Assembly (NCBI RefSeq): GCF_963169125.1
Contig: NC_084802.1
Coordinates: 41,314,607 to 41,378,606, forward strand
Length of the DNA stretch: 64,000 nt
Reading direction: 5' to 3'
Origin: Humulus lupulus
Lineage: Eukaryota > Streptophyta > Magnoliopsida > Rosales > Cannabaceae
The notes beneath the pieces were generated by a model. That model ran no database searches. It was not told the DNA's origin and saw nothing but the letters and a program-made list of their open reading frames with translations. Positions 1-9,758 of this stretch are shown here, piece after piece (within the stretch, counting starts at the first letter, position 1; every line of letters starts with the position of its first letter). A program made the position numbers and the translations under genes.

Positions 1-1309
1 ATTCCACTAAAACCAGAGAGAACAAAATCACACAGCCATATATACAAATACACAATTATATACAAACCCAACCCTTGTGCTAACTCCATTAGATGTACAT
101 ACAGGAAAAAAAAAAGAACTAATCCAAGAGAGAATACTGAATCCAAACAATTGCTCAAGAACCTTCTGATGTCTACCTTTGAATATCTAACACCTAACAG
201 AACCTACGAGAAATATGATTTTTTTCATAACCGTATGTTTGCAATAAAAAAAAAACTTTCAAAGTGTGACAGATAAAACTCCAAACCCTTAGAAAATTTC
301 AGTATAACCAGGGAGTAACCAAAATTTGACTAAAAACAAACAAGTAGCATTGTTAGCATTTCTAATATTTATGAAACAATGTAAAAACAAATACAAACAG
401 CCACATCAAAATTTCAAGAAAAAAAAAAAAACAAAAGTCAGACTTGAATATTGCCTCGCAAGCACCATAAAGAGACTCAAATGCAGAGCAGTTCCCTGCA
501 TAAATATGATTTACTTTGTTTACAAATAAGTCCTCAAATAAGTCCCTGAAAAGAATACTATAGCTATATAGTGTGAACACACACATATATATACAAGACA
601 ATGAATATAAATATATGTACACTTTTATTCAATGCATATATATATGTATACATTGAAGTAGGTACACCCGACCCTGAAAAATTAAAATATAAATGTACAA
701 ACTTGAATACATAAATATAGACGAAAAATGTTTGTTTTTGTTCTACAATATACCTTAGAAACACCTTGGGTTGCTTAAGAAACGCCTTCTCGGTCTGCAA
801 CGAAATAGATTGTTAGAATAGAGTTTAAGAGGCGGAATAGAGAAAGAGAAATGGAGTTGAAAAGTGAGAGAGATCTGGTACCTGCTCGATGCGGTGCGGA
901 GAAGCTGTGCGAAGGCAGGAGAAACGGAGAAGGCATGAGAAGAGAACAGATGCGAAGAAGAGAGGTGCGGTGCAATATGTAACCTCTACATAATCATTAG
1001 CGGCGGGGTACTGCCGCTATTACTATAGCCCGTCGCTAATAATTGTATTAGTGGCGGAGTCTCCGCCGCTAATAAATGAGATAGCGGCGGATATCCGCCT
1101 CTAAAAAAAGGTGATTATCCGCCGCTAATAACACTTTAAAAAATAAACCGTTTGTTTCCCGGGCATTTTCCTCTATTATATTAGCAGTGGACTACCCGTC
1201 GCTAATAATGGGAAGTCCGCCGCTAATACATATTATTATATATTTTTAAATAACCACACCTAATTAGCGGCGGATAGCTACGCTGCAACTAATATTAATT
1301 GTTGTAGTG
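1..1309 (-). mobile_element. CACTA-type DNA transposon, one terminal segment (continues left of window)
   Basis: The right boundary at 1301-1309 reads gttgtagtg, which on the minus strand is CACTACAAC, the classic start of a CACTA terminal inverted repeat. Inside it lies a dense block of short repeats in both orientations (997-1285), as is usual for CACTA subterminal regions. On the minus strand a CT-rich stretch follows (about 980-880), then a possible exon end at CAG|GTACC near 888 and an acceptor TTGCAG near 798. These suggest the 5' end of a transcription unit reading leftwards. No matching CACTA start lies further left, so the element leaves the window or is truncated. No transposase is visible. 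The class rests on the terminus and repeats only. Confidence 0.5.
997..1285. repeat. Subterminal repeats of the CACTA-like element
   Basis: About twelve copies of a motif around TTAGCGGCGG or its complement CCGCCGCTAA occur in 290 bp, in both orientations and with single-base variants (for example 997, 1048, 1082, 1120, 1196, 1217, 1264). Such motifs in CACTA elements are known binding sites for the element's own DNA-binding protein. That role is inferred here. Confidence 0.6.
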
Positions 1310-4049
1310 AATATTGTAAAAACGACCGAATTCGCCATTCGTATTACTGTATTATTTTAATAAATATAAATGAGATTAGTAGTTGTAGTAAAAATACAGG
1401 AAATGAAAGTGATTCCAAGTATTATGAATCACATCAAAAATAGAGGAATCATAACAGAAAAACCATTTTTACAAAAATAATAATAATTCAAAATGTATTT
1501 TCCCAACAATAAACAAAATAAAAAAGTATATGGGTGTAATTTGGAGCTAACTTAGGTTGTTGGGCGTGTGAGAGATGACAGAAGTTTAATTTATAGGAGA
1601 ATTGTCCATATATGTATATAATGGTAAAACTAAATAAACACAATAATTAAGGAAGAGTATTTGTAATTTGTCCTTGAAATAATTATAAAATTCATACATT
1701 ATTTTCACCATAAGATCTTGTATGTATTTTCTTTCGTTTTATTATTGACAATATAAATGTGTGAGCATTTTAAATATGGACATGTTTAAGGGACAAACCT
1801 TTTTATAATGTAATAAGCATATTAAATCGATCTAATGGTTCAAATTAAAATACATGTTAAAATAAAATTTTAAAAATATATAATTTTCCATATAAGTGGA
1901 TAACACAAATCATGATAAAATCAAACTAATTTTTCTTTTATATAAAAATATATTTAGTTAAAGTCACAATCAGGTAGTTAAATTGAGATGTGTTTTTTCT
2001 CATCACATTTTGCTATTAGAAACTTTTAATAACTGTAGTTGCATCGCACTAAAAAAATTTATTCTATTTTATTAATTATTTGTTTATGTGATTAGTTATT
2101 TTAATTTAATTGTTTAAATGTTAAGTGATTAATTGTTTAATTGATTTGAATTGTTTTTTTTATTAATTAATTTGTAAATTGTTGAGAATGAGTTTTGATT
2201 GTGTGTGGATGGTTAGCAATGATACACATGCATGGTTGTGTGTGTGCAAGTACATGATATGCATGGTGAGCATGCAAGAGAATGCCATGAACCTAGACTA
2301 AATAGTGGAAAATTTTAGTAAATTCCCTATTTATAGAAAACTATCAATTAGAGATATTCTAGAATGTTTGTTCACACAAGAGAAATGGAAACAAGTTTTG
2401 TTAGAGAGAGAGTGAGAGTGGCGTGAGCTTGAAGAGCAAGGAAATGGATTTTTCCTTAATTATTATTGTCATTTTTTCCTTGATTTGAGATTTGAGACAG
2501 TAAAGAATAGTGGTAAGTGATTTTATGTGATTGCTTTTATTAGTTGTATTGTAACATTTTGAGTAAATGGGAAATTTTAAAATTGATTGTGTGAGTGGCT
2601 ATACTTGGCCGAGATAGAGAGAAGGAGAGAGAGAGTGAGTGGCTTGAGTGTATAGTGAGCAAGCAAGGGTGTGGTTTCCTTATTTGGCATGTTGACCACA
2701 GCTTTTCTTTTATTTCATTATAAGACAAATTAAGGGAAATTAAAAATTGGTTTGTTTCCTTTTCCCATAGGGTTCGACCATTGGGAGGTTTAAAAGGAAA
2801 ATTTTGAGCTTGAGAGCTCATTTGGAAGAGGGTTGTCGAGACCTAGAGAGAAAAAGAGAAAGAGAGGGCTCATGAGGAAGAGAGGAAGAAAAAGAGAAAG
2901 AAGAAGAAAGGGAATAGGGTTTCAAAAATCCCTAGGTAAGAATCTTGTATTGTGTTTTGAATCCTTTAGCCTATGTCTTCTATTCTTCTTATTTTGAAGA
3001 GGCTTTGTGTTTTGGATTTCGAAATTCCTAGGTGTCCAAGAGGATTGACCATAGCTTTTATGTTCTTGAGCACTATCAATGAGGTAATGGAGAATCCTAG
3101 CCATTTTGTTGTTATATTCTTAATTATGATTTTGAAATGTTGTTTGATGTTTTGAGAATGTATGTTTATGATGTATGACGGTGTATTGATCCTTGTAGTC
3201 TTGATGGACTTATTTTTTATGATAGGTTTCGACTTAGCATGGGTATATGTTCTAGTATATATATTTTTGTATAATATTGTTATGATGAATACATGTATTG
3301 TTATGATATTTTGATTAAAAGCATGTTAGGTTTTAATTGAATTGTGGAGACAATGATGTATTTTGATGTAGGTTTCGACATAGAGTATGTTTTGAGGTTT
3401 CATATGTTTCTTTTGAATTTTGATAAACATGCTTATTGATTTGGAGTATGTTATGTAAATTTGGAACATGAGAAATATGATGTTTATATTGTATATTTAT
3501 CATTAGAAAGCATGCTAGGGTATGAGTTTGTGTTATGATGATAAGCTATGAGGAAATTGTGATTCATGAAATTGTTATGGTATTTAGGGTTTCAGTTATG
3601 GCATATTTTAGGTTTAGGGTTTATTTTATTTAATTATGAGCATGAAAAGTTTGTTGTAATACGGAGCAAGTTAATATTTCCATTGATATAATAATAAAAA
3701 TATATTTGAGTTTTGTGTTGTTTATATTATAATGCTATGTGTCTTGAATATATTAGGGGGTATATTTAAGTTATAAGGAAGCATGGTAGTAATGTCTTAA
3801 TTTATTTTGCATTTTTTTTATTCTTGTTAAGTGTGTCTCGCCAAGGCTCCTAAATTGGGGTTTATGTTTTTGGAATGATTTAATTTTATTGAATTTTTTG
3901 TTTGCATGCTAATTGTAATATTAAAATGCATAAAGTGTAGAAACATGTTAGTTTAATGTGTTAAAATTGTTAAAAATAATTATAGACATGTTTAGAAGGT
4001 TTTGTAAATTTTATGCTTGCAGATTTTATTATATTTTGGTGATTGGTAA
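1310..4049. other. AT-rich DNA without a recognisable gene
   Basis: The stretch is strongly AT-rich with stops in all frames. A purine-rich block at about 2820-2925 is followed by a donor-like GGTAAG at 2935, and two related segments near 2400 and 2620 both contain agagagagtgag followed by a gtggc/tggc motif. This resembles the promoter and leader of an old LTR, but no boundary can be fixed. Element A splits this DNA from 16820-18031. Confidence 0.5.
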
Positions 4050-4846
4050 TGTTGACGCCGTTTTTCGTCAAATAATGAAAGAAGAGCACATAAACGATAA
4101 CTGATAATGGCCAATTAAAGTAAAACAATACAGACACGATTTTTACGTGGTTCAGCAGTTAAATCTGCCTAGTCCACGAGTCTCTGTTATTAATCTCAAG
4201 ATTATCTCTGAAAATTCTTTAGGAATGAATTCTCCAGAGTTTTCTCTCAAGGATCAGAATTTCGGTCCCTTACAATGATGCTTAACCTCTCTATTTATAG
4301 AGAAGGCTGCAGAATACTATCCCACATATTTTGGGTAGTTACTCTTTTTGTGTAAATAAAATAAATGGCTTTAAATGCCTATAATCAGATATAAAAGGAA
4401 ACGTCCCCTGAAGATCAGGAGACGTATAACTGGCCAAATAATATCCCACGATTCTAAGGGATTTACAATAATAAATGAGGATTACATCTCGTATTTATAA
4501 CACTTGTAGATATTCAAGGTGGTTATCACGTATCTCTAAGGCTTTAACTTCCCAGGTTTCCCGTCATCTATCGAGCTAAAAACATCTTCTGAGGCCACAT
4601 GGCTTTCGAGATCGTATGTGCATCGAGCTCGGGACCCCTGATCCGAGATCGTCCCCGAAGATGAGAGCGTCCCCGGAGCTATCTTTCGAGATCATGAATA
4701 CTTCGAGGTCACCATACTCGAGGTCGTCTATGTCCTGCAGGCTCGACATTCAATCCTGGAGCATGTTTCCAACCTTATGAGTCCACTTATTTGCGAATCC
4801 AACTTTCGAGGTCATATTTAACATAGCTCGAAATCTGGGTGTAACA
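4050..4846 (-). repeat. Element A 3' LTR
   Basis: On the plus strand it runs from TGTTGACG to GTGTAACA, so it has TG...CA ends in either reading. It pairs with 16022-16814. It is rich in TCGAG and CGAGGTC motifs in its right half (about 4560-4830). Confidence 0.95.
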
Positions 4847-4860
4847 TCTTGCCCCCTCAA
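4847..4860 (-). other. Element A polypurine tract
   Basis: Directly inside the 3' LTR the minus strand reads TGAGGGGGCAAGA, a purine-rich run in the position expected for plus-strand priming. Confidence 0.8.
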
Positions 4861-5107
4861 AAGTATTTGTTCGAATCCTAAGAGAAGGAAACTTTTGAAC
4901 TACTTTCTTTGAGAACTGCACCGTCACACTTTCGAAAATGGACACGCGTCAGTTGGGTATTGCTCATTTTCGGTACTTGAGTACCTTGGAAACAGACCCA
5001 CGATCATCCATCTGCCACCTTTTCGGCGCCATTTTGTCATTGATTCCCATCCGTCCGATTTAGCAAGGATTTCATTCAACACCCCGGATTGATCCCCCTT
5101 TTTCCAT

Positions 5108-5120
5108 CTATATATATGAG
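5108..5120 (+). promoter_or_regulatory. TATA box of the antisense gene in element A
   Basis: CTATATATATGAG lies about 105 bp upstream of the first conserved ATG on the plus strand and 260 bp outside the LTR. Element C has CTTATATATACAAG at the matching place (47848-47860). The flanks are otherwise GC-richer. Transcription from here is inferred. Confidence 0.6.
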
Positions 5121-5221
5121 ACCCTAATCTTCGTCTTCATTTTTACCTTCGTTTAACAAAAGCAAGAAAAGAAGAAAAAAAAAGAAACCAGAGACCTCCT
5201 CATAACATTTATATTCTGTGC

Positions 5222-5330
5222 ATGTTTTCTCGGCCAAAGAAACAAAGAAACCCCGGTCTGTTCGAGTCCGTGAGTTCTTATTTGCAACCTCTTCTTCAAT
5301 TGACAATCTCTCTGCAATCACCATTGTTGT
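5222..5330 (+). CDS. Small conserved upstream exon or uORF of the antisense gene (element A)
   Basis: An ATG at 5222 opens 36 codons beginning MFSRPKKQRNPGLF and running to a strong splice donor, GTAAGT, at 5331. The same frame is open in element C (47962-48070). Of the 14 codons that differ between the two copies, 11 are synonymous and three are not, which is a coding pattern and not that of an untranslated leader. If spliced to the acceptor directly before the main ATG at 5839, the frame would not join the main protein. It is then either a uORF or the first exon of an alternative product. Read without splicing it stops two codons later in this copy. I recognise no family. Confidence 0.45.
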
Positions 5331-5592
5331 GTAAGTAAGCAATCTTTGTTTTCCATTTTTCCAGTTTTCATTCATGTTGTTCTTGCTGTGTACGTGTTTA
5401 TACTAGTTTACATCCTTAGCATAATACGATAGGATGCTTTGATCCGATAGGCTCTTATGCTTTTTAGACTTCTGTACTGGATTTACATCACTGGTTTATA
5501 CCCAGTTTTCATATTTGAGTGAGGTTCCTATTTTCTGGGTTTTGAAATTTTTAGGCGATGTTTCTTGTACACTAAGTTTTCGGGTAAAAAAC

Positions 5593-5640
5593 ATGGGCCT
5601 TGATAAATGCACGAAACCCAAGGTTGCCTTTCCTGGTTAA
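5593..5640 (+). CDS. Very short conserved ORF inside the leader intron (element A)
   Basis: Fifteen codons, MGLDKCTKPKVAFPG, end in TAA. Element C has MGFDKCTKPKNAFPG at 48309-48356 with the same start and stop. Five codons differ silently and two change the residue. The preceding bases contain a one-base indel between the copies, so only the part after this ATG keeps frame. The ORF is too short to be sure it is translated. Confidence 0.25.
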   Translation: MGLDKCTKPKVAFPG

Positions 5641-5838
5641 CCGCCACTTTCTTTTCCCTTGATTTTCGGGATTTTCAAAAAATTATCCACGCTCCTTTCT
5701 TTTTCGTGGAACGCACGCCCCTGACTCTTCAATTAGGGTCTTAATATATAGCTTGTTTCGTTCCTAAACCCCGAGCTCGTAAGTTCGAGCTCGGAAATCT
5801 TGCATGCATGGCCCTCACCATTTTTTCTTTCTCGCTAG

Positions 5839-8787
5839 ATGTCACAGAATCTGGAAAGACGGTGGGGGTCGTTGCTGGCAATCCCTTACGAGCCAAAATC
5901 TCCAAGCCCAGAATCGCTGTTCGCCCATAATCAATGTCAGATAAGAGAATATGAGCTTGCGCGCGAGCAAGAGGACATTCGAGCTCACTACCGCCGCCAG
6001 ATTGATGAGGTCATAGAGGGGAAGAGGAGAGTTCTTCGGGAGGCCCTCTATCCGGAATCCAATTCAGGACCTAGGCCGATTCCTCTCGATCCTGGATTAA
6101 AGGTTACTGTCGCATACCATCCAGGAGAGCTCAAATTTTCACAAATGGGGGAACCTTCCTCCTCGCAGCCGGGGAGGGAAATGTTCGAGGCCGAGCACTA
6201 CTGGAGCTCGGTTACCACAACTAGCCAGATAACTGAAATCCTGGCTTTCCACGGTCTCAGCCTGTCAGGCTCGTTGAAATGTCGACCTCCGGCCGAGCAT
6301 GAACGAAGCTGCTTCGCCCCTGGGGGCCGCGACGCCAGTGTGAAATACGTGGCCTGGAGCCAGGAACATATGAGAGCAGGAGCTCTGTTGCCCTTGAAGT
6401 CTTTTTTCAAGGACTTCACGGATTTCGTTGGGTTGGCCCCGTTCCAACTCAACACCAACTCTTACAGGGTACTGTCTGCCCTGAGGTCCTTATTTCACGA
6501 GATGGGGTGGAAAGGACCTTCGCCTCAAGAGATCTTGTATCTCTTTTGTCTGAAAAGTAACCCCTCCCGAGCTCGGGGAGGGGATGGATTTTATTACCTC
6601 TCGAGCTATCCCAAGGAGAAGAAGGTCTTTGAAGATCTTCCCAATCATCCGCCCGATTTCAAAAGGGCCTTCTTCTGGACAGACGGTCTGTCCCCGTCTC
6701 AACGCTATTCGTTCAGGCGGATTCGTAAGTATTCTCGTTATCTTTATTTCTGTGCTCGTGACCTTAGCTCTTAGATTCGTACTTAGTAGAAATATGTTGT
6801 CTTTCAGCCAATTTTCAGCGTCCCACTCCCGACGATACAATGAAGGAGCATAGAGAGACCCTGCTCCAACTCCCCCATGGCAGGAGGTCTCTCCTATACC
6901 TTTTACACGAGGACAAGCTCCGCAAGTGTGGGCTTTTGGAGGATGGCCAGTCCACCTTTGACTGGTCCAATAAAAAATACGAACACTGGGAGCAGGTGCC
7001 ACTGCCCACAGGCGCCCTTCCTCCCAGGAGAGAAACGAGGCCACCACTTCCAGTTCGTCCAAGGAGCCCGCTGTCTGGGAATGAGGCTAATGATGAAGCC
7101 TCGAGCTCGGATTCGAATGAAGGTAAAGTCCTTCCTACCTTGAGAATGTGGTCCCCGACCTTACTAAAACACAGGCCCAATAGGTTAGTCTCGTGTCCAC
7201 AAGATAGATACCACTTCTACATATGGAGTTGGATAGATGACTGCGTCCATAGGTTTGATAGTGGGCTCGGGAAATACGACACCATGTACACCACGGACGA
7301 GATGTGGAACGGGATAGCCGTTCAGTATGGGACCAACGATTATAGGGACCAACGATTATAGGGACCTTTCGAGGTTATCACCTACATATAGGGAAGGCAC
7401 TCCCCCGCCTCCTCTTAAGACGGGGGAATTTCATGGTCCCCAAGTTCGAGCTCGGGGGAGAGTTCCAGTTAGGTTTCTTCTATCATCACTTTATATGTCT
7501 GTGATACTGAAACAACTTGTATGCTTCTCTTTTATTAACTCATGTGTTGTCACTTGTGCAGGCAAGATGGACTCCGACCTCGACAACATCATCGACGGCG
7601 CCGGCGCCAAGAGGAGCAAGCGCCCCAGAGCGGGGGTGCAGAAGACTGACCAGTTGGGCAAAGGCCCCAAGAGGTCCAAGAAAACACCTCCCCTTGCTCC
7701 GCCGGTTTCGAGCTCCATCGCTGCGGCGACTTCCCAGGCCGGTGCTTCCACAACGGCGCCGTCCTCGCAGGTCGTCGCCTCGGCAGTGGCGCCGACCTCG
7801 CTGGTCGGTACCTCCGCTGTGGCCGAGTCCCAACCTCCCGTGGCGGTTTAGTCCTCCTTAGGTCCGCCTTCTAGAAGGCCTTCTGCTTCTCGAGCACAGA
7901 AGCTATCAGTCTCCACCCACATGGATGCATATGTGGTTGATAATGCTGCTGGGTCCCATGGATCTACGCTGGTCTCGGATGTTATGTCCCGGATTGGCCA
8001 GAGCTATGGCAGTCTCGAAGCTCCCCAATGGCAGTGCTTAAATGACACCCAAAACTGCACTTTTCTCTACGAGAAGAGTATCGAGCATACTGCCGCGGTG
8101 AGTATCCTTCTATAGTCCTTCCTTCTCTGCTTATAATCACACTGACCTGGAGCTAATGGTGGTTTTTTCCTTTTTCAAGCTCTTGCCTTCACTGCCCAGC
8201 TCAACTATAAGCTGAACAACGAGGTCCACTCGAACAAGTCTCATGCTCAGGAAGCGAAGGATCTCCAGCTCAAAGCATGCGATGATCTGAAGGCAGCGAA
8301 TGTGAAGCTTGAGGCAGGAGCCAAGGAACGTGAAGACATGGCCACCGAGCTCGGGAAGCTGAAAGCTGAGCTCGAGGAGCATAAGAGGGAGATCACCCAG
8401 CTTCAGGAGACCAACAAGAAGCTTGAAGAGGACAAGCCTGCCACCTTCGAGATCATGGAGGATGAAAAAACTCGCCTCCTTGCTGAATACAAAGAGAAGA
8501 AGGATCAAGCGGTCGACTCTGCTATGTACCGGATGTGGGCCTACAATGAAGATTTGGACACCAGCTTCTTAGGTCCTCACGAGGCACCGTTTCTTGAAAG
8601 GTGGAACGCTCGGCTCGAGAAGGAAGAGGCTGAGCAGCTCGAGAAGGAGAAGGCCGAGCAGCTCGAGAAGGAAAAGGCTGCTCAGGAAGCCGTTTTGGAG
8701 GGAGCCCAAGAGGATAGCCATGCTATTTGTCTTGAGGAATCCGGTGCTGCAGATGCTGAGAAGGCCAAGGAGACTCCTCTTCCTTGA
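5839..8787 (+). pseudogene. Antisense extra gene (aORF) of element A, four exons, disabled
   Basis: Exons inferred from GT-AG sites and comparison with element C are 5839-6724, 6808-7467, 7562-8097 and 8179-8787. Introns are 83, 94 and 81 nt. A probable leader intron (5331-5838) ends with AG immediately before the ATG. Exon 1 is open for 295 codons. Its second half (about residues 175-290, with FVGLAPFQLNTNSYRVL and a later FKRAFFWTDG) resembles the Pfam family 'putative gypsy type transposon'. Exon 2 is charged and proline-rich. Exon 3 starts MDSDLDN and is rich in Lys, Ser, Ala and Pro. Exon 4 is a Glu/Lys-rich coiled coil. Lesions are a 16-bp tandem duplication (7331-7362) giving a TAG at 7359, a one-base deletion near 7390, a TAG at 7849, and a third acceptor changed from AG to AA at 8177-8178. 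Its function is unknown. Extra antisense ORFs of this kind are known from plant Tat elements. Confidence 0.8.
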
Positions 8788-9758
8788 CTCTGATCTCGGG
8801 GAAACGATTCATTGGGGCTGCGTCCCCTTATTTCTGTAATTATTTTAATTTATGCCCTCGGGGCTGAGACAATTTCTTTAAATATTACTTTTATATGCTT
8901 TACATTTCTTGGCTCGAAATATTTGGCACATTTTATATTGATGAATCAGTTATGTTTATTTAGTCATACAAACATATTATGGATTTTAGGTTCGAAGCTC
9001 AATGCATTCATTCACAGTTTGTTCAAATTATCCGCTTCCGACCTCGTTATTTTTCAAGGTCGGGTATTACTTTAACCATGAACCCGAAAGTACTTATATG
9101 GTATGTAATGTGAATGGTTTGGTTATATCTTTTTTTCTTAGTCACTTTTCCCCATCGTCAGTTTTTGCTCCGAGGTTAAGAGTTCGAAACTATTTTCTGT
9201 AAGATATTCCAGCCTCAATTTCGAAATAGGTTTAGGCTCCTACTTACCATCAATTAGTTTTTTGGCTGGTTTGTTCCAAACCTGTTTAGTTTGCACATCT
9301 GGTTAATTCCAAACGTTTTCTATTTTTTGATGATTCGGTTATGTCCGAACTATCTCAGCTCGCGTATTTGGTTCTTTCCAAGTACTTTATATATTTTTGG
9401 TAATTCGGTTATGTCCGAACTATCTTAGCTCGAGTATTTGGTTCTTTCCAAGTACTTTACATGTTTTTGATAATTCGGTTATATCCGAACTATCTAAGCT
9501 CGCGTATTTGGTTACATCCAAATACTTTATATGTTTTCGTATATGTTTTTTTTTTTTTTTAAGCTGATGGTATATGTACCAATGATGCCCCCTTAATATC
9601 CTATGAGTGTAACCATAGGTTATTAAATTAAGAGAGATTGGAAAAATGAAAAGAAATAACATATTTGAACGAAATGGATCTTTTTATTTGATGACATTCA
9701 AAAACAAACAAGCTAATACAAATAGAAACTCATGGTTATAGGCAACACTTTTCCTACA
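8788..9758. other. Gap between the convergent 3' ends of the antisense gene and pol (element A)
   Basis: The stretch is AT-rich and non-coding. It starts with a short hairpin-like GGGGCTGCGTCCCC (about 8815-8828), which element C also has as GGGGTTGCGTCCCC, and it contains the 70-bp tandem repeats at 9333-9542. It must serve as the 3' untranslated region of both convergent transcripts. Confidence 0.7.
9333..9542. repeat. Three tandem copies of a 70-bp unit
   Basis: Units start at 9333, 9403 and 9473 with ATTCGGTTATGTCCGAAC or a close variant. Each continues through a TATCTNAGCTCG segment and an AAGTACTTT or AAATACTTT segment. TTCGG...CCGAA makes a short inverted repeat in each unit. Element C has only two units at the same place. 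Confidence 0.85.

Noticed and set aside
2540..3155. ORFs of 60-93 codons in the AT-rich left flank
   Set aside because: Low-complexity or unsupported translations with no homologue recognised and no second copy to compare.
5124..5375. Minus-strand ORF of 83 codons ending in a Phe/Leu-rich run
   Set aside because: It is the reverse complement of the antisense gene leader, and its hydrophobic run comes from a GA-rich stretch. There is no conserved frame in element C.
6490..7180. Minus-strand ORFs of 190 and 121 codons opposite the antisense gene
   Set aside because: They are shadows of the plus-strand exons, which carry the conserved domain and the matching splice sites. The minus frames are not preserved as such.
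9333..9542. CRISPR-like regular repeats
   Set aside because: The units are contiguous tandem copies without distinct spacers, in plant DNA.
9540..9562. Poly-T and TA runs (also near 52172) as regulatory sites
   Set aside because: They are short simple repeats common in AT-rich plant DNA, without conserved position or length.
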